Shown here: piece by piece, positions 48,791 to 60,666 of the stretch
Layout: every line of letters begins with the position of its first letter
Numbering within the stretch: position 1 is the stretch's first letter
NCBI RefSeq assembly: GCF_001641285.1
Contig: NZ_CP014841.1
Coordinates: 3,100,001-3,164,000, forward strand
Reading direction: 5' to 3'
Length of the DNA: 64,000 nt
Source: Dyella thiooxydans
Lineage (GTDB): Bacteria; Pseudomonadota; Gammaproteobacteria; Xanthomonadales; Rhodanobacteraceae
Translations under genes and position numbers: made by a program
Notes under the pieces: generated by a model
The model's database searches: none
What the model was told of the DNA's origin: nothing
The model's input: the letters and a program-made list of their open reading frames with translations, nothing else

Positions 48791-50080
48791 ATGAAGCATG
48801 CCCCCCTGTTCAAGTTGCTGGCAGGCGCGACTCTTGCCTTGACGATCATCGCTGCGCCGGTGGCCCACGCCAGCCATGCGGACAAGGACAAGAAGGAAGC
48901 GTTGTACCCCAACGCGACCCGCAAGGAGCCCAAGCTCGACCTGACCAACAGCAAGGATCAGAAGCAGCTCAGCGAAGGGCTCGATGCAGTCAACTCGGGC
49001 GACGCGGCCAAGGCCGAGTCGGTCCTGCAGCCCATCCTGGACAAGAGCAAGAGCAAGTACGCCCAGGCACTGGCCCTGCAGGGTCTGGCCAGCCTGAAGT
49101 ACAACGCGGGCGACCTGAAGGGAGCGATCTCGCTGCTGTCCCAGGCACTGGCCAATGGGGTCATGCCGAATGACACCTACTTCCAGCTCGAATATGAGAT
49201 GGCCCAGTTCCAGCTCGCGGACGAGCAGTACCAGGCGTCGATCGACACGATCGCCAAGTGGCGCGCTGAGGGCAAGCGCGATACCGCGGACTCCCACGCG
49301 CTCGAAGGCAATGCCTACTACCGGCTGCAGAAGTATCCGGAGGCGATCGCCGCGATGAAGCAGGCGATGTCGATGACCGACAAGCCGCAGAGCAGCTGGA
49401 ACCAGATCCTGATGGCCAGCTATGCCGAGTCGGGCCAGAGCGACCAAGCCGCGCAGCTGGCCGAACAGCAGTTCGAGGCCAATCCGAATGACCCGACCAC
49501 GCTGAACAATGCAGTGGCGGTGCTGATGCAGGCGCAGAAGTACCCGGAAGCCATCAAGCTGATGGAGAAGGCCAAGGCACAGGGTGTTCTGAAGTCCGAC
49601 AAGGACTACGTGAATTTGGCCAAGCTCTACCTGATCACTGGCCAGACGACCGACAACCCCAAGCCCAACGCGCTGAAGGCCGTGCAAACTCTTGAGGACG
49701 GCATGGCCAGCGGGACCATCCCGAGCACCTACGAGAACAACAAGCTGCTCGGCGATGCGGCCTATGTGGCCGGCAACGAGTCCAAGGCAGTCGCCGCGTA
49801 CAAGAAGGCCATCCCGATGGCGACCGATGGCGAGGCTGCGGTTCGCGCCGGCCAGATCCTGGTGGTGCAGAACAAGAATCGCGAGGCGGTTCCGCTGATT
49901 CAGCAGGGTATTGCCAAGGGCGTGAAGCACCAAGGTTCGGCTTACATGTTGCTGGCCGAGGCCGAGCGTGGCCTGAAGAACAAGCCCGCCGCCATCGCGG
50001 CGATGAGGAAGGCTGCGCAGGATCCGGAAACCGCGGCAAAAGCCAAGGACTGGTTGCGGAAGGCAGGAGCCGGCAAGTAA
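48791..50080 (+). CDS. Periplasmic TPR protein of the TonB cluster
   Basis: 429 residues from ATG 48791 (GAGG 6 nt upstream); ATG 48779 is less favoured. Signal peptide ending near AHA|SH, then at least six TPR-like repeats (for example AQALALQGLASLKYNAGDLK and HALEGNAYYRLQKYPEAIAA). In Xanthomonadales a TPR protein of this type often precedes tonB-exbB-exbD. It may scaffold the TonB machine in the periplasm. The 221-bp upstream gap is AT-rich near 48670-48700 (TATAAA at 48685-48690), a likely promoter area. Confidence 0.82.
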   Translation: MKHAPLFKLLAGATLALTIIAAPVAHASHADKDKKEALYPNATRKEPKLDLTNSKDQKQLSEGLDAVNSGDAAKAESVLQPILDKSKSKYAQALALQGLASLKYNAGDLKGAISLLSQALANGVMPNDTYFQLEYEMAQFQLADEQYQASIDTIAKWRAEGKRDTADSHALEGNAYYRLQKYPEAIAAMKQAMSMTDKPQSSWNQILMASYAESGQSDQAAQLAEQQFEANPNDPTTLNNAVAVLMQAQKYPEAIKLMEKAKAQGVLKSDKDYVNLAKLYLITGQTTDNPKPNALKAVQTLEDGMASGTIPSTYENNKLLGDAAYVAGNESKAVAAYKKAIPMATDGEAAVRAGQILVVQNKNREAVPLIQQGIAKGVKHQGSAYMLLAEAERGLKNKPAAIAAMRKAAQDPETAAKAKDWLRKAGAGK

Positions 50081-50096
50081 CGCCAAGGCCTTGTTC

Positions 50097-50133
50097 CCCG
50101 GGCACAAATAGACGTCCAAAACCCGTGCCCGGG
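50097..50133 (+). other. Hairpin between the TPR gene and tonB
   Basis: 9-bp perfect stem CCCGGGCAC/GTGCCCGGG (50097-50105 with 50125-50133) with a 19-nt loop and no T-run. It starts 16 nt past the TPR stop. It may be a processing or attenuation element. Confidence 0.5.
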
Positions 50134-50281
50134 AGCTATACAAACGCCTTGCGCTGATGTACCGTTGAAATCTTTCCGCGCGCGAAAAGTTCCCGCGTTT
50201 CATGGCCTTGTTAAGGCCTGAGACACCGCTTCAGCGCTGCGGCAAACGCCCACCGATCGACTAGCTCCAAGATAGTGACAG

Positions 50282-50941
<660 letters not shown>

Positions 50942-50988
50942 TCCCCATTACAGTTACAGTTCACGCTTGACTTCCCAAGGGTAGCGTT

Positions 50989-51723
50989 ATGTTCCAAGAG
51001 ACCTCTGCACCTCTGTCCAATGCCGAAGCGATGAAGCAGATCGGCTTCGACGCACTCCTCCACAACCTTGATCCGCTGGGTTGGATCGTGCTGGTCACCC
51101 TGGTGATCATGTCCGTGTCCTCCTGGTACTTCATCGTCGCCAATGCGATCCGCAACGCGATGGTGCGTTCGCGTGCCGACAAGGTGATCGACGGCTTCTG
51201 GAACACCGGTTCCACCCAGGAAGCCATCCGCGAGCTCGAGGCCCAGCCGAAGAGCGAGCCGTTCTCCAAGATCGCGCTGGACGCGGCTTCGGCCGTCGCC
51301 CACCACCAGCAGGCCGCTGCTGGTGGCAACGGTCTGGCCCAGACCCTGAGCCGCTCGGAGTTCATCGACCGTGCCCTGCGTCAGGCCGTGGCTCGCGAGA
51401 GCCTGCGCCTGGAAGGCGGTCTGACCCTGCTGGCAACGGTTGGTTCGTCCGCTCCGTTCGTCGGCCTGCTCGGTACCGTGTGGGGCATCTACAACGCGCT
51501 GATCGGCATCGCTGCCGCCGGCAATGCGTCGATGGTCGCGGTGGCCGGTCCGGTGGGTGAGTCGCTGATCATGACCGCGATCGGTCTGTTCACCGCAATC
51601 CCGGCGGTGCTGGCCTACAACTTCTTCAACCGCTCCAACCGTCTGACCTACGCCCAGTTCGACGAGTTCGCGCACGACCTGCACGACTTCTTCGCCACTG
51701 GCGCGCGCGTCGAAGGCAAGTGA
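50989..51723 (+). CDS. exbB: MotA/TolQ/ExbB proton channel protein (ExbB)
   Basis: 244 residues with three membrane helices (about 23-45, 140-165, 185-210). ExbB pattern LLATVGSSAPFVGLLGTVWG and ESLIMTAIGLFTAIPAVLAYNFF. It forms the proton channel with ExbD. It is followed 11 nt later by exbD. Confidence 0.95.
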   Translation: MFQETSAPLSNAEAMKQIGFDALLHNLDPLGWIVLVTLVIMSVSSWYFIVANAIRNAMVRSRADKVIDGFWNTGSTQEAIRELEAQPKSEPFSKIALDAASAVAHHQQAAAGGNGLAQTLSRSEFIDRALRQAVARESLRLEGGLTLLATVGSSAPFVGLLGTVWGIYNALIGIAAAGNASMVAVAGPVGESLIMTAIGLFTAIPAVLAYNFFNRSNRLTYAQFDEFAHDLHDFFATGARVEGK

Positions 51724-51734
51724 GGGTCTGACCC

Positions 51735-52145
51735 ATGGCGATGAGCACCGGAAATTCCGGCGGTCCGATGTCGGAAATCAACGTCACGCCCCTCGTGGAC
51801 GTGATGCTGGTGCTGCTGATTATCTTCATGATCACGGCACCGCTGGCCAGCCACAGGATCACCGTCAAGCTACCCACGGCGACTCCGATCAAGGCTGACC
51901 CCAAGCCCATCAAGCCGCTGGACCTGGCCGTGCAGGCAGACGGATCGATGTTCCTCAACGATGCATCGGTGGACGAGAACCAGCTGAAGGCGGCCCTGGC
52001 CGTGGCTGCGTCCGAGTCGCCCCAGCCGGAACTCCAGATCCGCGCCGACAAGACGACCGAGTACAAGATCGTGAAGAAGATCCTCTCCGATGCGAAGGAC
52101 CAGGGCATGGTCCACGTCGGTTTCATCACGACGGCGAAGGAGTAA
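51735..52145 (+). CDS. exbD: Biopolymer transport protein ExbD (first copy)
   Basis: 136 residues. Essential membrane Asp22 in EINVTPLVDVMLVLLIIFM. Periplasmic domain follows (VDENQLKAALAVAASESPQP). GAGGG precedes the ATG. 5 nt before a second exbD, about 50% identical by eye. Confidence 0.94.
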   Translation: MAMSTGNSGGPMSEINVTPLVDVMLVLLIIFMITAPLASHRITVKLPTATPIKADPKPIKPLDLAVQADGSMFLNDASVDENQLKAALAVAASESPQPELQIRADKTTEYKIVKKILSDAKDQGMVHVGFITTAKE

Positions 52146-52150
52146 CGACC

Positions 52151-52555
52151 ATGGCTTTCAGTACGGGAAGCGGCAAGGGGCCGATGGCGGACATCAACGT
52201 CACGCCCCTCGTCGACGTGATGCTGGTGCTGCTGATCATCTTCATGCTTACCGCGCCGATCGTGACGCATGACGTGAAGATCGATTTGCCGCAGCCGACC
52301 AACAACCCGCCGCCGGATACCGATCATCTCGATCCGATCCGTCTGAAGATCGATGCATCGGGTGCCTACTACTGGAACGATGTGCCCGTCGACGAGGCAG
52401 GCATGAAGGCCCAGATGGCGGTGATCGCGCAGCAGACCAACCAGCCGGAAATCCAGATCAGCGCGGATGACGCGGTGGCGTACGAATACCTGGCGCGTGC
52501 CCTGGCGGACGCGAAGAGCTACGGCCTGGTCAAGATCGGCTTCACCGAGCAGTAA
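52151..52555 (+). CDS. Biopolymer transport protein ExbD (second copy)
   Basis: 134 residues with AAGGAG before the ATG. Membrane Asp22 in DINVTPLVDVMLVLLIIFML is identical in context to the first ExbD; the periplasmic domains differ. Paired ExbDs are known in Xanthomonas (ExbD1 and ExbD2), where the second is needed only for some functions. Last gene of the TonB set. Confidence 0.93.
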   Translation: MAFSTGSGKGPMADINVTPLVDVMLVLLIIFMLTAPIVTHDVKIDLPQPTNNPPPDTDHLDPIRLKIDASGAYYWNDVPVDEAGMKAQMAVIAQQTNQPEIQISADDAVAYEYLARALADAKSYGLVKIGFTEQ

Positions 52556-52585
52556 ACCCGCTCGGAACACAAGCGTGAACTGAAA

Positions 52586-52610
52586 CCCCCGCCCCCGGCG
52601 GGGGTTTTCT
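52586..52610 (+). terminator. Intrinsic terminator after exbD2
   Basis: 8-bp stem (52586-52593 with 52597-52604), CCC loop, then TTTTCT. It probably serves exbD2 and lies 23 bp from the converging pdxJ stop. Confidence 0.85.
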
Positions 52611-52632
52611 TTTGGGTGGACCGGTCGCCGAA

Positions 52633-53376
52633 CTAGTCGAGGATCTGCAGGTAACGACGTACCGTTGCCGCCAGCCCTTCGTAGAGCGCCTCGCCGATCA
52701 ACGCATGGCCGATCGACACCTCGGCCAGGCCGGGAATGGCCGCCTTGAACGTGCCGAGGTTTGTTTGGCTCAGATCGTGCCCGGCGTTGACCGCCAGCCC
52801 CGCCTGCTGCGCGCGCCGAGCCGTTTCCACGCAAGCGGCCAGGGCGTCGCCGACGCGGCCTTCCGCGAACGCAGCGGCGTACGGACCGGTATAGATCTCC
52901 ACGCGTTGTGCGCCAATGCGAACCGCCGGCTCGAAGTTCGTCGTCCCGGCATCCACGAACAGGCTGACCCGGCAACCGATCTCGCGGAAGCCGGCCACCA
53001 GGGGCGCCAGCCGGTCCGCGTCGCGCACCAGGTCGAAACCGTGGTCCGAGGTGATCTGTCCATCGCCATCCGGCACCAGGGTGATCTGGGTCGGCCGGAC
53101 CTCACGCGCCAGCGCGAGCAGACCGGGATAGCTTCCGCGTGCCCCGGCGAACGGATTGCCCTCGATGTTGTATTCGACGCGTCCCCGCAACAGCTGCGCC
53201 AGCATGCGGACATCGTCGGGTCGGATGTGCCGCTGGTCCGGGCGCGGGTGGACGGTAATGCCCCCGCAACCGGCTTCGATGCAGGTCTGTGCAGCCCGGG
53301 CGAGAGAAGGCTCGTCGCCGCCGCGCGAGTTGCGCAGCACGGCGATCTTGTTGAGATTGACGCTCAGCAGGGTCAT
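52633..53376 (-). CDS. pdxJ: Pyridoxine 5'-phosphate synthase
   Basis: 247 residues. Typical Pdx[42 protein letters not shown], and the C-terminal [17 protein letters not shown]. It condenses 3-amino-2-oxopropyl phosphate with deoxyxylulose 5-phosphate to make vitamin B6. Converges on the exbD2 terminator. 91 bp before it lies the phosphopantetheinyl transferase on the same strand. Confidence 0.96.
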   Translation of the reverse strand: MTLLSVNLNKIAVLRNSRGGDEPSLARAAQTCIEAGCGGITVHPRPDQRHIRPDDVRMLAQLLRGRVEYNIEGNPFAGARGSYPGLLALAREVRPTQITLVPDGDGQITSDHGFDLVRDADRLAPLVAGFREIGCRVSLFVDAGTTNFEPAVRIGAQRVEIYTGPYAAAFAEGRVGDALAACVETARRAQQAGLAVNAGHDLSQTNLGTFKAAIPGLAEVSIGHALIGEALYEGLAATVRRYLQILD

Positions 53377-53467
53377 CTAAGTCGGCACCAGCGCAGCGAG
53401 GAAAGGACACGCGCGGAGCGAAGCACCGCGGCGGACCTCAAGAGTACGCCAACTGCATGACGCCGGA

Positions 53468-54109
53468 TCACTCGAAGTCGCCGCGCCAGCGAACCTCCAT
53501 CGGCTGGCCCCGCCAAGCCAGCGCGGCCACCCAGGCCTCGTCGCAGATGAGCTCTTTCAGATGCCAGTCTTCGAGTGCTTCACCCTCGAATGCGAGCAGC
53601 TCGGGCGCGCCGGGACCGACCGACACGGCCACCCGATCCATGCCGAACGCGAGGCCGCGGCCCTGCGCTTTCAGCAGCGCTTCCTTGGCAGTCCACAGGC
53701 GCAGGAAATGCAGTGGCCGGCCCGCATCGTCGCAGCGTGCGAGAGCGGTCGCCTCGGCCTCGGCAAAGAAGCGTCTGGCGAGCGCCTGCACGTCACGCGT
53801 CCGCCGGGCTCGATGCTCGAGATCGATACCCGGTTGCACCGACCGCGCCACCGCGACGAGCGCGCGCTCACCGCTGTGCGACCAGTTGAAACGGAGTGCG
53901 CCGTGCCTGCCCACCGGAAGCATCGGCCGGCCATGCTCCTCTTCGCGCAAGCGGAGCGTGTCCGCATCGCAGCCCAGATACCGGGCGAGCAGGCGCCGCA
54001 GCGGTCCCCGCCCCACCGCGGGGCGATACGCGCAGGACCACACGTGAATCTCGTCTTCGCCCAGGGGCTCTGCTAGTTTGGCCTGCGTCGGCCGGACATG
54101 CTCGGACAT
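53468..54109 (-). CDS. 4'-phosphopantetheinyl transferase superfamily protein
   Basis: 213 residues from ATG 54109; ATG 54118 would add three. Sfp/HetI-type motifs: FNWSHSGERALVAVA, the Mg-binding GIDLEH, and WTAKEALLKAQGRGL. It transfers phosphopantetheine to carrier proteins of fatty-acid, polyketide or nonribosomal pathways. AcpS would cover fatty acids, so this one may serve secondary metabolism. No synthase is near it. It is divergent from the histidine kinase. Confidence 0.9.
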   Translation of the reverse strand: MSEHVRPTQAKLAEPLGEDEIHVWSCAYRPAVGRGPLRRLLARYLGCDADTLRLREEEHGRPMLPVGRHGALRFNWSHSGERALVAVARSVQPGIDLEHRARRTRDVQALARRFFAEAEATALARCDDAGRPLHFLRLWTAKEALLKAQGRGLAFGMDRVAVSVGPGAPELLAFEGEALEDWHLKELICDEAWVAALAWRGQPMEVRWRGDFE

Positions 54110-54196
54110 GCCCGGCATGGTGCCGGGCCGCAGGCGGCCAGCACAAGAACCGGACAGGAGCGCCACGGACGCGCGCGCATCGGGCGAGGGCGATCG

Positions 54197-57100
54197 GTGA
54201 TTTCAGGCTGGCTGCTGCTGATCGTGGCCGCACTCTACGTGGGGCTGCTCTTCGTGGTCGCCTGGAAAGGCGATCGCAACCCGCTGTATCCGCGCAAGGC
54301 GTCCCTGCGGCCGCTGGTCTACAGCCTCGCGCTCGCCGTCTACTGTTCGTCCTGGACGTTCTATGGCGCGGTCGGTACGGCGGCGCGCGATGGCCTGGCC
54401 TACCTGCCGATCTACCTCGGCCCGGCCCTGCTGTTCCTGTTCGGTTTCGGCCTGATGAGCCGGCTGGTGACCGTGGCCGGCCAGCGCAACATCACCACCA
54501 TCGCCGACTTCATCGGCGCGCGCTTCGGCAAGTCCCACGGCCTGGCCGCCCTGGTGGCGCTGATCGCGGTCACCGCCGTGGTGCCCTACCTCGCGCTGCA
54601 GTTCAAGGCGATGGCGATGTCGGTGGACGTGCTGTCGGACACCGGGCCGACATCGATCATTCCCTCCGCGGACAGCGCGCTCTGGTGCGCGTTGCTGCTG
54701 GCTGCATTCGCGATCCTGTTCGGCACGCGCAGCATCGACGCCAGCGAGCACCATCACGGCATGATGCTGGCGATCGCGCTCGAGTCGGTCATCAAGCTGG
54801 TCGCCTTCCTCACGCTCGCCATCTACGCGCTGTGGCGCGGTCCCGGCTGGGACGCCCTGGCGGCGCTGCCGCCGGCGCGTCTCACCCAGGGCCAGTCGCC
54901 GGGCTTTCTGGCCCAGACCGTGCTCGCCTTTCTCGCGATGTTCTGTCTGCCGCGGCAGTTCCAGATCGGCGTGGTGGAGTGCGAGGACCCGCACGACCTG
55001 CACCGCGCGCGCTGGATGTTTCCGCTGTACATGCTGCTGATCAGCGCGGCGGTGCTGCCGATCGTGGCTGCCGGCATGCACCTGCCGGCGGTGCGCGGTG
55101 GGCTTGCCGACGCCTGGGTGCTCAACCTGCCGCTGGCCCACGGCGATCGCGGCATGGCCCTGGTGGCGTTCCTCGGCGGATTCTCCGCCGCGACCGGGAT
55201 GGTGATCGTCGCCACCGTGGCGCTCTCGACCATGATCAGCAACGACCTGGTGATGCCTGCCCTGCTGCGCATCCGGAGACTTCGGCTGGAGCAGCGGCAG
55301 GATCTCTCGCTGCTGCTGCTGCGCATCCGGCGCGTGGCCATCATCTCGCTCTCGCTGCTGGCCTACGGCTACTACCGGCTGGTGGCGGACAACGCCAATT
55401 TGGCGGCAACCGGCCTGCTGGCATTCGCTGCGGTGGCGCAGTTCGCGCCGGCGATCATCGCGGCGCTGTACTGGCGCGGCGCCAGCCAGTCGGGCGTGGC
55501 GATCGGCCTGCTCGCCGGCTTCGGCTCCTGGTTCTACACCCTGCTGCTGCCGGCCATCGATCGCCATGCCCGCTGGCTGCAGGAAGGGCCGTTCGGCATC
55601 TCCTGGCTGCGCCCGCAGGCGCTGTTCCACCTCAGCGGCTGGGACCCGGTCATGCACAGCACCTTCTGGTCGCTGCTGCTCAACGTCGGCTGCCTGGTGT
55701 TCTTCTCGCTGCGTTTCCGGCCCAGCCTGGCCGAGCGCATCCACGCAGCGATGTTCGTCGATCCGTACATCGCCAGCAGCAGCGGCAGCGGCGACTGGCG
55801 CGGCCGCGTCGCGGTGGGCGACCTGATGACGATCGCCGGCCGCATCGTTGGCGAGCGCAGCTCGCAGCGCGCCTTCGCCGAGTACGGCCTGCGCCAAGGC
55901 AAGGCGCTGGAGCCGAACGAGTCGGCCGACCGCGCGCTGATCCAGTACACCGAACGCCTGCTCGCCGGCGCGGTGGGCGCGGCCAGCGCGCGCCGCATCC
56001 TGATGGGCGCGCTGTCCGGCTCGGGCCTGGACATCGCCGAGGCGATGGCGCTGATGGACGAAGCCTCGCAGGAGCTTCGCTTCAACCGCGAGCTGCTCTC
56101 CACCACGCTGGAGAACGTTTCCCAGGGCATCAGCGTGGTCGATGCGCGCATGCGCCTGGTCACCTGGAACCGCCGCTACCTCGAGCTGTTCGACTATCCC
56201 GACGGCATGGTCTACATCGGCGTGCCGGTCGCCGACCTGATCCGCTGGAACGCCGAGCACGGCGAATGCGGCCCGGGCGAGGTGGAGGAACACGTCGCCA
56301 AGCGCATCGGCCATCTGCGCGCCGGTACGCCGCACCTGTTCCAGCGGGTGCGCCCCGACGGCACGGTGATCGAGATGCGCGGGCGGCCGCTGCCCGGTGG
56401 CGGCTACGTCACCACCTACACCGACGTCACCGCCTACAAGCACGCCGAGCTCGCGCTGCTCGAGGCGAACGAGAACCTCGAGCAGCGCGTAGACCAGCGC
56501 ACCGCCGAGTTGAGCGAGGCGCTGGACGCCACCGCGCGCGCGCAGCGCGAGGCGGAGGCGGCCATGGTCTCCAAGACCCGTTTCCTCGCCGCCGCCAGCC
56601 ACGATCTGCTGCAGCCGCTCAACGCCGCCCGCCTGTTCACCTCGGCCCTGCGCCAGCAGCCGGCGCTGGACGAGGAGTCGAGTCGCCTGGCCGAGCGCAT
56701 CGACGCCTCGTTCCGCGCTGCCGAGGATCTCCTGGACGCGTTGCTCGACGTCTCGCGACTGGATGCCGGGCGCTACCAGCCCGAGTTCGGCGACTTCGCC
56801 CTGGCCGACCTGTTCGACTCCCTGCGCGCGCAGTTCGCGGTGGTCGCCGAGCAGCGTGGCCTGCGCCTGCGCGTGGTGCCGACCAACCTGTCCATCCGCA
56901 GCGACCCGCAGCTGCTGCGGCGGATCCTGCAGAACTTCCTCTCCAATGCCCTGCGCTACACCCGCGAAGGTGGCGTGCTGCTGGGCGCGCGGCGCGACGG
57001 CGATGAGGTGCACATCCAGGTCTGGGACACCGGGCCCGGCATTGCGCCGGAGCAGCGGGCACACATCTTCGACGAGTTCCAGCGCCTGCAGCGCCCTTCG

Positions 57101-57667
57101 CCCTGGGGCGAAAAGGGCCTGGGCCTGGGTCTGTCGATCTGCGACCGCATCGCGGCGATCATGGGTCACCGTCTCGAACTGCATTCGCGCGAGGGACACG
57201 GCAGCTGCTTCGGCTGCGTCGTACCGCGCGTGGCCGCGGTGCCCCGTCGCCCCGCGGTCGCCCCGCGCCTGCCGACCGGCGAACAGTTGCCGCTGACCGT
57301 GCTTTGCCTGGACAACGACCCCGCCATCCTCGACGGCATGAAGGCGTTGCTCGGGCGCTGGGGCGTCGATTGCCGGCTCGCCGAGGATGTGGCGCAGGCC
57401 GAGGCCGAGCTGCGCCGCGGCGGGGTCGATCTGGTGCTGGCGGACTACCACCTGGCCGACAGCACCGATGGCTTGCAGGCGCTGAACCAGTTGCGGCTCC
57501 GGCTGGGCAGCCTGCCGCCGGTGGCGATGATCACCGCCGACGGCAGCAGCGAGCTGAAGCAGCGCGCGCGCGAACTGGGCTATCCGTTACTGCACAAACC
57601 GGTGCGTCCGGCCGCGTTGCGTGCATTGCTCGGCGCGCTGGTGCGTCGCCAGGCCAGCAACGGCTGA
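54197..57667 (+). CDS. crbS: SSS-domain hybrid sensor histidine kinase (CrbS-like)
   Basis: 1156 residues from GTG 54197 (GAGGG 6 nt upstream). The N-terminal 500 residues form a sodium/solute symporter-like domain of about 12-13 helices. A PAS domain follows at about 630-740, a coiled-coil, HisKA with H802 in AASHDLLQPLN, HATPase (WDTGPGIAP, GLGLGLSICDRI), and a C-terminal receiver with D1083 in VLADYH. This matches CrbS/MxtR, which senses acetate or a related solute and, via CrbR, activates acs in Vibrio and Pseudomonas. It converges on the crbR-like gene. Confidence 0.88.
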   Translation: MISGWLLLIVAALYVGLLFVVAWKGDRNPLYPRKASLRPLVYSLALAVYCSSWTFYGAVGTAARDGLAYLPIYLGPALLFLFGFGLMSRLVTVAGQRNITTIADFIGARFGKSHGLAALVALIAVTAVVPYLALQFKAMAMSVDVLSDTGPTSIIPSADSALWCALLLAAFAILFGTRSIDASEHHHGMMLAIALESVIKLVAFLTLAIYALWRGPGWDALAALPPARLTQGQSPGFLAQTVLAFLAMFCLPRQFQIGVVECEDPHDLHRARWMFPLYMLLISAAVLPIVAAGMHLPAVRGGLADAWVLNLPLAHGDRGMALVAFLGGFSAATGMVIVATVALSTMISNDLVMPALLRIRRLRLEQRQDLSLLLLRIRRVAIISLSLLAYGYYRLVADNANLAATGLLAFAAVAQFAPAIIAALYWRGASQSGVAIGLLAGFGSWFYTLLLPAIDRHARWLQEGPFGISWLRPQALFHLSGWDPVMHSTFWSLLLNVGCLVFFSLRFRPSLAERIHAAMFVDPYIASSSGSGDWRGRVAVGDLMTIAGRIVGERSSQRAFAEYGLRQGKALEPNESADRALIQYTERLLAGAVGAASARRILMGALSGSGLDIAEAMALMDEASQELRFNRELLSTTLENVSQGISVVDARMRLVTWNRRYLELFDYPDGMVYIGVPVADLIRWNAEHGECGPGEVEEHVAKRIGHLRAGTPHLFQRVRPDGTVIEMRGRPLPGGGYVTTYTDVTAYKHAELALLEANENLEQRVDQRTAELSEALDATARAQREAEAAMVSKTRFLAAASHDLLQPLNAARLFTSALRQQPALDEESSRLAERIDASFRAAEDLLDALLDVSRLDAGRYQPEFGDFALADLFDSLRAQFAVVAEQRGLRLRVVPTNLSIRSDPQLLRRILQNFLSNALRYTREGGVLLGARRDGDEVHIQVWDTGPGIAPEQRAHIFDEFQRLQRPSPWGEKGLGLGLSICDRIAAIMGHRLELHSREGHGSCFGCVVPRVAAVPRRPAVAPRLPTGEQLPLTVLCLDNDPAILDGMKALLGRWGVDCRLAEDVAQAEAELRRGGVDLVLADYHLADSTDGLQALNQLRLRLGSLPPVAMITADGSSELKQRARELGYPLLHKPVRPAALRALLGALVRRQASNG

Positions 57668-57676
57668 TCGCCGCGC

Positions 57677-58351
57677 CTACTCCGAGTCGTCGTCGGGGAA
57701 CGGCTGCATGGCGCCCGGGTCCACCGCCAGCTGGCTCGCGGCAAGCGCTACCTGGGTGCGGTTGTTGACCCCCAGCTTGCGCATGATCGCGGTCATGTGG
57801 GCTTTCACCGTCGCCTCCGATACGCCCAGGTCCCACGCGATCTGCTTGTTGAGCTGGCCCTCGGCGATCATCGTCAGCACGCGGAACTGCTGCGGCGTGA
57901 GCGAAGCGACCCGCGCGGCGACGTCGGCTTCGTCTCGCTTGAGCGCGATCTCGCCGCCGACCAGCTGGTGCGGCAGCCAGGTGTTGCCGTCCAGCACGGC
58001 ATGGATCGCCTGCACGATCTCGTCGCCCGGCGTCGACTTCGGAATGTAGGCCGAAGCGCCGTGAGCCAGTGCGCGGCGAGCCACCTGGGCTTCCTCATGG
58101 CCGGAGACGACGATGGTCGGCAGGCCCGGGTACTGGCCGCGGATGTGCGCGAGGGCCGAGTAGCCGCGGGCACCGGGCATGTGCAGGTCCAGCAGCAGCA
58201 GGTCCGCCTCCGGGTACTGCTCGATCATCGCCATCAGCTTGTCGACGCTGTCGGCGCAATGCACCGCGGCCGCGGGCAGGGCGGAAACCACCGCGCGCTC
58301 CAGCGCGTCGCGGAACAGCGGATGGTCGTCGGCGATCAGGACGTCGGGCAT
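57677..58351 (-). CDS. crbR: LuxR-family response regulator (CrbR/ErdR-like)
   Basis: 224 residues. Receiver domain with phosphoacceptor D55 in LLLLDLHMPG and switch residues in VVSGHEEAQV and YIPKS. C-terminal HTH LTPQQFRVLTMIAEGQLNKQ and IAWDLGVSEATVKAHM. It lies between the CrbS-like kinase and acs and is 43 bp downstream of the acs stop on the same strand. It likely activates acs; binding sites are not identified. Confidence 0.88.
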   Translation of the reverse strand: MPDVLIADDHPLFRDALERAVVSALPAAAVHCADSVDKLMAMIEQYPEADLLLLDLHMPGARGYSALAHIRGQYPGLPTIVVSGHEEAQVARRALAHGASAYIPKSTPGDEIVQAIHAVLDGNTWLPHQLVGGEIALKRDEADVAARVASLTPQQFRVLTMIAEGQLNKQIAWDLGVSEATVKAHMTAIMRKLGVNNRTQVALAASQLAVDPGAMQPFPDDDSE

Positions 58352-58394
58352 GGAATGGCTCGGGGGAACGCATCCAATGCGCTCCCGCTCCTGG

Positions 58395-60335
<1,941 letters not shown>

Positions 60336-60666
60336 GACGGGCTCCTTCGAATGGCTTCGTGGCGCGGGACGCAGATGCCCGCGCGGTTGACCGAGTGTAG
60401 CGTTCGACGCGGTGCAGCACCCCGGTGGAACCGCTTCGACTTTCGTCGATTCTCGACCAAAGCCGAATAGCTGCGCGCATTGCAGCATCCCCATGCTCGG
60501 CCCTGCCACCGCTGCGACGTCTTGTCTCCGGCGTGTCTCTCGCTCGGCGGCACCACGTGTTCGACGGGACACACGGACCGGGGGGTCCGTCCCGACACAT
60601 GGCCGCGATGATGCGGCGCCATCTCCGCCAGGGTGCGGAGCCGTTCTTACCAGAGGGGAATACAGC
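60336..60666. other. Divergent acs / MFS transporter intergenic region
   Basis: 331 bp without a gene. It must contain both promoters and any CrbR site. A hairpin lies near the transporter (60573-60579 with 60584-60590, GGGG loop, extended by 60565-60568 with 60591-60594). A TACACT -10-like hexamer is on the minus strand at about 60397-60402, without a convincing -35. Nothing else stands out. Confidence 0.45.

Noticed and set aside
54203-57451. Very long open frame antisense to the CrbS-like kinase
   Set aside because: Same artefact: no recognisable domain, extreme composition, and the opposite strand encodes a clear multi-domain kinase.
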